Part shown: piece after piece, positions 14,505-22,075 of the stretch | How positions within the stretch are numbered: the first letter of the stretch is position 1 | Layout: every line of letters starts with the position of its first letter | Translations under genes and position numbers: made by a program | Notes under the pieces: model-generated | Seen by the model: only the letters and a program-made list of their open reading frames with translations | Database searches by the model: none | What the model was told of the DNA's origin: nothing | Source of the DNA: CAYRIY01 sp964424335 | GTDB taxonomy: Bacteria; Bacillota; Limnochordia; DTU080; RSA5 | Length of the DNA: 27,398 nt | Direction of reading: 5' to 3' | NCBI GenBank assembly: GCA_964424335.1 | Contig: CAYRIY010000042.1 | Location: forward strand, 1 to 27,398

Positions 14505-16931
14505 CTACTCGACCTCGAGGTCAACGTGCCGGTCGACCACTTTGGCGAGCTGGTCGCTGTGCGCGACGAGGTAAAGTTCGTAGAGGCCGGGAAAGAGCGT
14601 GGCGGACACATCCCCGGGAATCTCAACGACAAACGACGTTCGATTGATGCCGTCCGCCTCGCTGCTCGACTCGGCTGCCACGGCCGCGCCTTCAGCGACG
14701 ATTTCGGAGACGGCCGGGTCGATGAGCAGGTAGCGAAGGCCCAGTCCGCCCGGACCGATGACATCCGCCGTCACACGGGCGTCCTCGCCGCCCACGACCG
14801 TTTCGGCGCGGACGTTTTCGATCCCAAGCACGGGCGCCTGTCCAAAGAGCCAGTCCCCGGCCTTGTAGGGGTACGTCTCGTCGCGGAACGCCCGCACCTC
14901 CGCAAACTGCGCCGGCGGATCAAAGGCTGCAAGGTAGAACGGGCCGTTGCTGATTACCATGTGACCGTGCTTGTCATACCAGTCGAGCGCCGCCTGGTAA
15001 CGACGCTGCGCGCTGTCCCACGAGACGAGCGAGCGACCGCCGACCTGAAAGACGCGCTCAGGCACCGAGCGTCGCAGTCGGAACTGGTTGAGCGTGCGAT
15101 CGACCAACTGCGCGTCCCGCTGCATCACGAGGCTGAGCCACGCAACGTTGAAGCGCGAGGCGGCGGTATCGCTGTAGGCCGCTCTCCGCTGTGTGAAGAC
15201 CAGATCGTCCATGGCATAGAGGAGCTCCCACGGCACGCTGAGCGAAGCGGGCGCAGCATACGATGCGATGTACGGCTCATCGAAGTGCCAGAAGTCGACG
15301 TACACCTCGACCTTGTTGTCATCGAGGAATCGAAAGCCGCGGAATGTCTCGAGGTACGGCCGGGCCGTCACGCCGAGCGCTACCTCGATCCGCGCCTTGT
15401 CGGCATCGTAGGCGAGCTCAAACCTCTGCGCAACTTGGTAGACGACGTCGGCCATCTCGATCGGCTGGCCATGGTGCCAGCGGGAATTGAAGTACCCGGA
15501 GTAATCGTAGACGACCTTGCTCGTCGCCTGCACGCCCCCGCCTACCGGCGCCCAGCGATCTGCGGCGGCGTTCCACATCACCGCATCCGCCGGGACGTCG
15601 AGCTTGCCGCCGGGCCCGGCCGTCTCGATCTCAAAGTCTGCTCGCACCGGCATCGGCACACCCGTAAAGGGATGGTTCCACATGGGCGAATCGTGTACGG
15701 CGCGCCAGATGTCCGTGCTGTAGACGTCGCCGAAGCCTCCGACCGGGTTCCACGTAGTCCGTTCCGTCCAGACCCACAGGTGGCCAATCGTCACCGGGTC
15801 CTGGCTGGGAAGGTTGATCTCCCTCAGCGTCCACGGCGATTTGGGCCCCGACACGAGGTCGACCGTGACGCCATCCAAGTCGTTCCTTGCCGGAAAAGAG
15901 TTCTCCGCCGTCACGACCCAGATTCGGACCGACTCATCGAGGCCGATGCGGGTCATTTGACGGTACATCTCGTTTCGTTCTTCGACGCCGGAGAACTCGC
16001 CCCGGAAGAGCTCCTTGCCGATGCGGTCCAGCTCTTCGTGCTCGTACTGCCAAAACCCAACCTCGCGCCAGCCCGGCATGTTGCCGAGCCACGGTGCGTA
16101 CATCTGGTTGATGTTCGAGTAATCATAACGCTGCGGCGCGCCTCGGCCCCAGCCTTCGGTGTAAATGTGCCACTCGAAGATCGCCGGATCCGTCGAGTAC
16201 ACGGACAGCACCGCCGCTGCAAACGGAAGGTAGGAGGTTGCGACTTGGAAGCCGGCCCCTTCGAGCTCTACACGCAAGAGATCGGCGATATTGCGCCGTT
16301 CGTCCTCGACGCGACCGATCAGCTTGATGCGCACAGGTCGGCCGTTGTAGTGCCAGATGCCGTTGGTGAGCGTCGCTCCGGCGGCGGTCATCGCGTCGCG
16401 GATGATCGCCCGTGCGTACTCGGGCGCGTATGCAATGCCCGATCCCCGGTGAATGTCGTACACACTCAGGAAGTCGAAATCTTCGGGGCTTACGTGGGTG
16501 ATCATCGGCTCGGCCATGCCGCGGTAGATTTCGCGGGCGATGTACTCTCGATCCACCAGGTACTGCACAGCCTGCCGCACTTCTTTGATCGAAAAGGGAT
16601 TGAGTTCGCCCCGAGGCGCGGGCGCCGGGTTGAGAACGAGTGAGACCGTGGATGCCGGCGCCTGGTGCAATGTGTACCGATCGTCTCCTTGAAGTCGCTC
16701 GGCCGCCGCCGTCTTGAGGCTGTAAAGGTAGAGGTCCATCCGCCCCGCTTCGAGATCTCTTGGAGCGCGGTCGACATCAAACGCCCTGAAGCGAATGACG
16801 TCGGACGCCGGTCCTTTGGCCTCCCCGTCCGCCGCTGCACTCGATGCTGGGTAGATGAGCGCAAAGATCGAAAGGGCGAGCGCCAAGATGAGGCAGTGCG
16901 AGACTCTTCCGAGCGTACTTCCCATCATCAA
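14505..16931 (-). CDS. ABC transporter substrate-binding protein, SBP family 5, apparently lobe-permuted, with C-terminal Ig-like module
   Basis: An 808-residue exported protein, against 500-620 for usual family-5 binding proteins. The signal peptide covers about 1-34 (YPASSAAA-DGE), no lipobox. Residues about 45-400 resemble what is normally the second half of the family: LEAGRMDLYLYSLK, TVSLVLNPAP, IKEVRQAVQYLVDREYIAREI, a VRIKLIGRVEDERRNIADLLRVELEGAGFQV segment and YEHEELDRIGKELF. Residues about 410-690 resemble the normal first half: TTWNPVGGFGDVYST, SRWHHGQPIEMADVVYQV (the kWHDGxpltAeDVvys box), and SNGPFYLAAFDP (the GTGPYxl box). A final ~110-residue beta module follows. GGGAAGGTGG precedes ATG 16931. 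It is followed by permeases and ATPase; the ligand is probably an oligosaccharide given the CE7 gene. Confidence 0.88.
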   Translation of the reverse strand: MMMGSTLGRVSHCLILALALSIFALIYPASSAAADGEAKGPASDVIRFRAFDVDRAPRDLEAGRMDLYLYSLKTAAAERLQGDDRYTLHQAPASTVSLVLNPAPAPRGELNPFSIKEVRQAVQYLVDREYIAREIYRGMAEPMITHVSPEDFDFLSVYDIHRGSGIAYAPEYARAIIRDAMTAAGATLTNGIWHYNGRPVRIKLIGRVEDERRNIADLLRVELEGAGFQVATSYLPFAAAVLSVYSTDPAIFEWHIYTEGWGRGAPQRYDYSNINQMYAPWLGNMPGWREVGFWQYEHEELDRIGKELFRGEFSGVEERNEMYRQMTRIGLDESVRIWVVTAENSFPARNDLDGVTVDLVSGPKSPWTLREINLPSQDPVTIGHLWVWTERTTWNPVGGFGDVYSTDIWRAVHDSPMWNHPFTGVPMPVRADFEIETAGPGGKLDVPADAVMWNAAADRWAPVGGGVQATSKVVYDYSGYFNSRWHHGQPIEMADVVYQVAQRFELAYDADKARIEVALGVTARPYLETFRGFRFLDDNKVEVYVDFWHFDEPYIASYAAPASLSVPWELLYAMDDLVFTQRRAAYSDTAASRFNVAWLSLVMQRDAQLVDRTLNQFRLRRSVPERVFQVGGRSLVSWDSAQRRYQAALDWYDKHGHMVISNGPFYLAAFDPPAQFAEVRAFRDETYPYKAGDWLFGQAPVLGIENVRAETVVGGEDARVTADVIGPGGLGLRYLLIDPAVSEIVAEGAAVAAESSSEADGINRTSFVVEIPGDVSATLFPGLYELYLVAHSDQLAKVVDRHVDLEVE

Positions 16932-16960
16932 CTAGGTCCACCTTCCCTTGGATCGAATGC

Positions 16961-17002
16961 CGTCGGCGACCGACCGACCAGCCGTTCGACCGGCCGCCGA
17001 CG
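16961..17002 (-). terminator. Inverted repeat between the Asp-box protein and the transporter operon
   Basis: CGTCGGCG (16961-16968) and CGCCGACG (16995-17002) pair perfectly around a 26-nt GC-rich interior containing tandem GACC units, in the 90-nt spacer between the 17022 stop and the 16931 start. Without a T-tract it may attenuate or stabilise mRNA rather than terminate fully. Confidence 0.4.
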
Positions 17003-17021
17003 TGACTTTGGGGGCCAACGC

Positions 17022-19211
17022 CTATTGGCCGCCCCCCACGCGCTCGAGCGCTCTCATCAATTCCTCCATTCGGCCCGTCAAGTCTTGGTACAAGTCTTGA
17101 ATATTGCCAAAGCCGAATTCCGTGTAGAACGAGGTCGACGCCATGTTGCCCGACTCGTCGAACACCCGTACGTCCTGAGCGCCCTCGCCCGTGACGGGGA
17201 CGTAGACACTGGCCGTAAACCGCCCCTCCTGGTTGGTGCGAGCCGTGGCGATCGTGGCATCTTGGAGCTGGATGAAGACGTTCATGTCAGGCTGAAAATC
17301 AAAGCCTTGGATGGTGATCTTGTCGCCTCCCGCGCCGGCCGAAGGCTGCACGTAGACATCGGGCGTGCGGACTGCCCGCTGCCTTGCAAATCCGATCTTT
17401 TGATTGGTCGGGCCAAACTCGCCGAGGCGGGTGTCCGGCCAGACCATGTACACTTCGTCGTCGGCCGCCTTGATCGAGACGTAGTCGCCGATGAAGACGC
17501 CGGACGGAAAGCCACGGTTGGGGTTTGACGGGAAATCCGTCACCCGCGTGTCCCTCACCCGGAATCCGAAGTCTTTGAGCTCAAAGCCCCACGTGTTTCC
17601 TCCGTCCTCGGAGCGGGTGTAATAGACGTGGTAGCGGATCTGGGCCGGATCGTCCCGCATGTCGAGCCACATCACGTGGACCTTGCCGTCCGCTCCCACG
17701 TCGATCGACGGGAAGAACTGCAGCGCGCTGCCGTCATCGTCGTTGACGCGCCTTGGCCTGCTCCAGTTGAAGCCGCCGTCGCCCGAGGAGATGACATAAA
17801 TGTCCCCGTCGTCATTTGGCTTGATGGGCGTCCTTGCGCCATAGGCAATGTAAAGTCGGCCGTCGGGCGCCACTGCGATCTGCGGAAACGCCGAGGCCCA
17901 ATACCGGAAGTATGCGGTCCGCGGACGGAACGCGATCTCGTTGAAGGTGACCGCGATCGTCGGTTCGGCAAACGTGCGGCCCGCGTCGTTGGAGCGGGCG
18001 ACCCAAATCTCCGCAAGCCCCCGCATGCTTCCGTCGTCGGTACTGTCGAGCCAAGTGACGTACACTTCGCCGTTCGGCCCCACGGCAGGCTGCGCGCCCT
18101 GTACGACACGGTCGGCGTTCACCTGACCGGGGGCGTCGCCCGACTGCACTTCCCCGTAAGAACGCACGACGGTCTCACTGACCGCCATCGGCTCGGACCA
18201 AGAGACGCCCCCGTCCTCGGAACGAACCAGGCGAATCGTCGTCGCCATCTGCGCCGGTGAAAGGAACGGCAACTCGCCCATCCACTGGATGTTGTAGTAC
18301 GTTTCAAAATCGGTATACGTCACATAGATGACTTCGCGCCTCGGATCGTCGGGGTGCCGGCCCACTGCAATCCATGGTTTGTCGAGGAAGCCGACGACGA
18401 TCGAACCGCGCAAACGACCGGTTTGGTCCACCCACTGGTTTTCCATGCGAATGCTGCTTCGCGCCGTGGCGATCGTCAAAGGCCAGGTGTATCCACCGTC
18501 GTCCGATCGAGAGACCGTAATGCTCGAAACGCGGTCAGTCATGTAGATGGGTCCGAGCGCAAACTCCTGGCTTCCGATGGAGATCCCGGTCATGTAGACA
18601 GACTCCTGCGAGTCGAAGGCGAGCACCGGATCGCCGCCGCCCACCATGTCCTCCTGGTGGTAGGGCACTTGGAAAGGCCCGTCCCAAGTCGCGCCTCCGT
18701 CTAGGCTGACGTAGGACGCCAAGGTCGGAAAGTTGTAGTCGATCATGCCAACGACGAGGTGATCGGGGTCGTACGGGTTGACTGCAAGGTGCGGCTCGGT
18801 CTGGATGGGGATCCGGCCGAAGTCCCTGGGAATCAAAATGTCCCTGCTAAACGCGGGAGCCGGATTGCGAAACGGCACCAACGCCGCGCCGCTGACCGCC
18901 TGGAGGATCGGATTGGCTTGCCCGCTTGCGTTGGCGGGGTGATCCGGGCCCAGCGCCGACCAATCGAGACGGGTGGTAAGGTCCCAACCCGGGCGGTCGA
19001 TCACGCCGGGATCCATTCCCTCCGCCACCAGCCAGGCGCGACTGGAGAGGTAGTACTTCATGGGATCGAGCAGGTTGACCCCGCTCGCCCCGTCGACGGG
19101 CAACTGAGCGTTGGTCCAAGAGAACGAAGCGTTCCTCGCGGACGCGGCGCCCCCCATCGCTGCAATCAAGCACGTCAAAAGTAGCGCCGCAAGCCTAAGT
19201 CTCAAAGCCAT
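17022..19211 (-). CDS. Secreted Asp-box (sialidase-fold) beta-propeller protein with C-terminal IPT-like domain and helix
   Basis: A 729-residue exported protein. The signal peptide covers about 1-25 (GGAASA-RNA). Six Asp-boxes (S-x-D-x-G-x-[TS]-W) are visible: SLDGGATW 169, SDDGGYTW 236, SEDGGVSW 331, SNDAGRTF 407, SGDGGFNW 476, SEDGGNTW 534, marking a six-bladed propeller. Residues about 617-698 (VQPSAGAGGDKITIQGFDF onwards) look like an IPT/TIG or similar Ig-like domain, and the last ~27 residues form an amphipathic helix rich in Leu, Glu and Arg. A GRIPIQ stretch exists but not the FRIP context of true sialidases, and I do not see the Arg triad clearly, so a neuraminidase activity is not established. 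AAGGAG just before ATG 19211. It follows the unknown secreted gene by 56 nt and precedes the transporter operon. Confidence 0.8.
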   Translation of the reverse strand: MALRLRLAALLLTCLIAAMGGAASARNASFSWTNAQLPVDGASGVNLLDPMKYYLSSRAWLVAEGMDPGVIDRPGWDLTTRLDWSALGPDHPANASGQANPILQAVSGAALVPFRNPAPAFSRDILIPRDFGRIPIQTEPHLAVNPYDPDHLVVGMIDYNFPTLASYVSLDGGATWDGPFQVPYHQEDMVGGGDPVLAFDSQESVYMTGISIGSQEFALGPIYMTDRVSSITVSRSDDGGYTWPLTIATARSSIRMENQWVDQTGRLRGSIVVGFLDKPWIAVGRHPDDPRREVIYVTYTDFETYYNIQWMGELPFLSPAQMATTIRLVRSEDGGVSWSEPMAVSETVVRSYGEVQSGDAPGQVNADRVVQGAQPAVGPNGEVYVTWLDSTDDGSMRGLAEIWVARSNDAGRTFAEPTIAVTFNEIAFRPRTAYFRYWASAFPQIAVAPDGRLYIAYGARTPIKPNDDGDIYVISSGDGGFNWSRPRRVNDDDGSALQFFPSIDVGADGKVHVMWLDMRDDPAQIRYHVYYTRSEDGGNTWGFELKDFGFRVRDTRVTDFPSNPNRGFPSGVFIGDYVSIKAADDEVYMVWPDTRLGEFGPTNQKIGFARQRAVRTPDVYVQPSAGAGGDKITIQGFDFQPDMNVFIQLQDATIATARTNQEGRFTASVYVPVTGEGAQDVRVFDESGNMASTSFYTEFGFGNIQDLYQDLTGRMEELMRALERVGGGQ

Positions 19212-19267
19212 CTCTCCTTGTAAGAATACGTTGGCAACCGTCGCCGCCTATCGCCGATCAGGCTCCC

Positions 19268-19834
19268 TTACCACTGCTCCGACTCCATCGAATTCAGCAC
19301 GAGCTCCGTCAAAGCCTCGAGGTGATTGATCACCGTGAGCAGGACCCCGCGCTTGAAGTCCTCGAGCGCAAGGTGAAACCCGCGGGCGCCCCCGACGTAA
19401 TACTCGAGCGCACGCTGGTCGGCATTGTCGAAGTCTTTTTCCGCCCAATCGAAGTAGTACGGCGCCTGCTGGAGTACCGTATTTGCGAGGAGCGAAAGAC
19501 TGATTGGGTCGGACGTGGTCGCAAGGTCCCTAATCCTTCTCAAATACTCCTCCGCAGCCTTCCGTTCCACAGGAATCGGCTTGCGAAGTTCGGAAAGGAG
19601 GAGGCGGTCCGCTTCGACTTGAGCGAGCAATCGCTCGACCGGGCTTTGATTGCGATCGAGCCGCGGCGTCTGCACCCGAGACAAGGAATCGAGCAGAGCG
19701 GGATTGGGTTGTGCCAGCGCTCGCATCGGCGCCAGCATCAACGCCCCCAACAATATGAGCGAGAGGCATAAAGTGAAAACCCTCGATTGCCTGCGGCCGG
19801 CTGCGACCGCATTTGTCGTGTACGTCTCGTGCAC
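19268..19834 (-). CDS. Secreted protein of unknown function, paired with the Asp-box protein
   Basis: I do not recognise this family. About 188 residues: a basic N-terminus (GRRQSR), a hydrophobic core (FTLCLSLILLGALMLAP) and a probable cleavage at MRALA-QPN, then an all-helical mature part rich in Leu, Glu, Arg and Ala, without Cys. It has a mid-region APYYFDWAEKDFDN and a C-terminal HLEALTELVLNSMESEQW. The frame is open from 19876 (GTG); the GTG at 19834, 10 nt after GAAGGA, gives the more ordinary signal peptide and is chosen with moderate confidence. It lies directly upstream of the Asp-box gene (56 nt), which also ends in a helix, so the two may form a complex. Both are exported. Confidence 0.7.
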   Translation of the reverse strand: MHETYTTNAVAAGRRQSRVFTLCLSLILLGALMLAPMRALAQPNPALLDSLSRVQTPRLDRNQSPVERLLAQVEADRLLLSELRKPIPVERKAAEEYLRRIRDLATTSDPISLSLLANTVLQQAPYYFDWAEKDFDNADQRALEYYVGGARGFHLALEDFKRGVLLTVINHLEALTELVLNSMESEQW

Positions 19835-19947
19835 GGGCGTCACGTCCTTCAAAAATTTAAGTCTTCCAAAGCACACTCTTTAAGACATTCGAATTCCGCT
19901 GCAGTCCGCATTTCCCTGCAAAGTCCAAGGAACGTCATGGAAAGAAT

Positions 19948-19966
19948 GGGGACGCGTCGCGTCCCC
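19948..19966 (-). terminator. Hairpin terminator downstream of the PL10 gene
   Basis: GGGGACGCG-T-CGCGTCCCC is a near-perfect palindrome; read on the minus strand it is followed by ATTCTTTCC, a weak T-rich tail, 64 nt after the PL10 stop. It probably separates PL10 from the next minus-strand gene. The rest of 19877-20029 shows no gene. Confidence 0.55.
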
Positions 19967-20029
19967 CGCCAGATTGGTGAGCGTCTTATCTAACCTCTAC
20001 ACTGGGAGAGAACCGAAGAAAGAAATCGT

Positions 20030-21922
20030 TCAAGGGGCGTTGCCCACTGCCGCTTCCTCGAGGCCGACGAGGTCCAACTGGCCAAGTTGCAGAGATTGAG
20101 ATGGCGCGACCTCGACGCGAAACCACCGGACATCGCTCGATTGGGCCCTTGCGCTCATCACGATCCGGCGCGCCTTTCCTTCCCCGGGCTCGATCTCCTC
20201 GACGATGTCCAGCTCATTCCAATGCTCTCGGTCGGGAGAAACCCACATGCGAAGGGATGCCCGGTCCGACTCCAAGTACGCCACCAGGCGGGCCTCGATA
20301 AGGCGCGGCGCCTCCCATTCCAGGTAACCAATTCCCGTACCGCCCCACGCGATCCGGTCCGGGTCACCATGGAATCGGTCGGATTCGCCGGTCAGAAATT
20401 CCCATCCGTCGGAGCGAGCGGACGTTCTCAAGTGATCGACGATGCCAAACCACCCTTGGTCCTGGGGCGGGCGCATCGAGATCGACAGCGTCCATCGATT
20501 CCGCACTTGAATTCGCTCGGCAAACCGGAGCGTGCGCAGGATCTCGCCGCCTCCCGCAGCAGCGTACGTCGCCTCGACCACGAGATCGCTCCAGCCGTCG
20601 GGCAGCTCGAGCGTGTCGACGTCAAAGCGCATTGTGAACGCATTCGGGGCGTCGGCGTTCCCATCGGCAAACGCTGGACCGTCGTAAAGCACAAGTCCGG
20701 AAAGCGACACGGTGATGCGCTCGATGTCAGCGCCGCCCGGCAACACGACAACCTCGATCGGCAAGTTGCCGGAGACGGTCCGGGCCGCTCCGGAAGCGAT
20801 GGGAAGCGACACGTGCAAATGCGGCGCCGGGAAGTGAGGGAGCGACTCATAGAGCTCCCGGATGTAGCCTCGGCTCACCTCCGCCAGCAGTCCGGATGGC
20901 CAGGTGCCAAACCACGCGTATCCGTCCCGACGCTCTGCCTCGATCTGCATGATGTCGTACTTGATCACCCCGTCTCGGCCCGAGAAGATCGGCCTGTTTG
21001 TGCCGATCTCATAAAAGCGCGCCCAGCGCCCATCGGGGAGCCGAGCCTGGTCGAGCCAAAGGAGCGCGCCGAGGATCGATGCGCGTATCCGGTCGGACGG
21101 ATCGGGGAGCGACATCAAAAGGCGGACGATCCCCACGGTCTCGCTGCCCGAGATCGACACGTGCTCGTACGGCCTGCCGGGGCGGGGAACGTACGTCACC
21201 GGATCGTGCTGCTGACACCATCCTGTGAGTACGCCGTCGATTTGGATTTGGGCGTTTAGAATGTATTCCACGCCTAAGTCGAACGCACGGCGGAGCCTCG
21301 GGATGTATTCCTCGGAAACGAAATCGAATGGCGGCCGCCCCTCATAGACGTCGCGGACTAGCTCCATCACGCGGACCATCGCGTCGTCGTTGAATGTGAC
21401 GTAATCGGAGTAATTGCCACGGCGCGGATGTGTCTGCGGCCAGCCGCCACTTGGATATTGCGCCGCGAGGATGAAATCGAGACCTCGCTCAAACGCTGCT
21501 TTGTAACGAGGCTCGCCCGTGGCCGAGTACACGGCGGCCAGATACCGCATCTCGGACGTGGTGGCTCCGTTGTCAAAGGACCCCAGGTCGACGCCATCCC
21601 GCACTTGGTCGCTCCGTGGCCTCCCCGGCTCCCATGCCTGCTCGAGGATTGGCAGGTTTTTGCCCCAACCTCCAGAGTCAAGCTGCCAGCTAAGCACTCG
21701 CTCGGCGAGGGCGATGGCCGCCTGTGATCCCATGTCGGCGTAACGTGGATAGTTCACGGCCGCAGCGCTCCCTGTCGCCAAATGCGCCGCAAGCAAAGCG
21801 AAAAGCAAGACCTTGAGCGGAAACGTCCCCTGCCACGTGCCGCAGGTCGCGAGGCCCCTCAGCCGCAATGCGATTTGAGTTAACGCGTCTTGAATTGGTC
21901 GGATCGCCATGTACGTTCGCAT
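20030..21922 (-). CDS. pelA: Pectate lyase, polysaccharide lyase family 10, with two C-terminal beta modules
   Basis: A 630-residue exported protein. Residues about 58-360 are the PL10 (alpha/alpha)3 catalytic domain: LDSGGWGKNLP, FDNGATTSEMRYLAAVY, AAQYPSGGWPQ, YSDYVTFNDDAMVRVM, PYEHVSISGSETVGIVRLLMSLP, and RFYEIGTNRPIFSGRDGVIKYD, all diagnostic. It beta-eliminates polygalacturonate with Ca2+. Residues about 365-460 look like an Ig-like module and about 470-622 like a jelly-roll carbohydrate-binding module (GIGYLEWEAPRLIEARL, VSPDREHWNEL). The hydrophobic segment is at 36-55 behind a 35-residue leader, so it is either a long signal peptide or a membrane anchor. The frame continues to 22387, but that part overlaps the divergent lactonase; ATG 21922 (or 21910) is chosen although its ribosome binding site is weak. 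Confidence 0.9.
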   Translation of the reverse strand: MRTYMAIRPIQDALTQIALRLRGLATCGTWQGTFPLKVLLFALLAAHLATGSAAAVNYPRYADMGSQAAIALAERVLSWQLDSGGWGKNLPILEQAWEPGRPRSDQVRDGVDLGSFDNGATTSEMRYLAAVYSATGEPRYKAAFERGLDFILAAQYPSGGWPQTHPRRGNYSDYVTFNDDAMVRVMELVRDVYEGRPPFDFVSEEYIPRLRRAFDLGVEYILNAQIQIDGVLTGWCQQHDPVTYVPRPGRPYEHVSISGSETVGIVRLLMSLPDPSDRIRASILGALLWLDQARLPDGRWARFYEIGTNRPIFSGRDGVIKYDIMQIEAERRDGYAWFGTWPSGLLAEVSRGYIRELYESLPHFPAPHLHVSLPIASGAARTVSGNLPIEVVVLPGGADIERITVSLSGLVLYDGPAFADGNADAPNAFTMRFDVDTLELPDGWSDLVVEATYAAAGGGEILRTLRFAERIQVRNRWTLSISMRPPQDQGWFGIVDHLRTSARSDGWEFLTGESDRFHGDPDRIAWGGTGIGYLEWEAPRLIEARLVAYLESDRASLRMWVSPDREHWNELDIVEEIEPGEGKARRIVMSARAQSSDVRWFRVEVAPSQSLQLGQLDLVGLEEAAVGNAP

Positions 21923-22008
21923 AGTCTGATCTTTAGTTCGCGCGCACTCACGCTCCTGCGACCGATCGGCATATGTTGCCCGCCCTCCGTCATTCAAGCC
22001 CGAGTGCA

Positions 22009-22048
22009 GGGAAACTTGGCGTTTCGATGAAACCGAATGGTGTTTCCC
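22009..22048. promoter_or_regulatory. Nested palindrome in the PL10/lactonase divergent region
   Basis: GGGAAAC (22009-22015) and GTTTCCC (22042-22048) enclose a 13-bp dyad GTTTC-GAT-GAAAC (22021-22033). It lies 28 nt before the lactonase start and 87 nt upstream of the PL10 start in the 153-nt divergent interval, a suitable place for an operator. No promoter boxes were assigned. Confidence 0.4.
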
Positions 22049-22075
22049 AGTGTATTTCCAAACGGAGTGATTGCA

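Noticed and set aside
13590..16643. 1017-codon open frame on the plus strand
   Set aside because: It lies antisense to two certain transporter genes, has low-complexity Arg/Asp/His-rich composition and no recognisable domain; it is a GC-driven shadow of codon usage.
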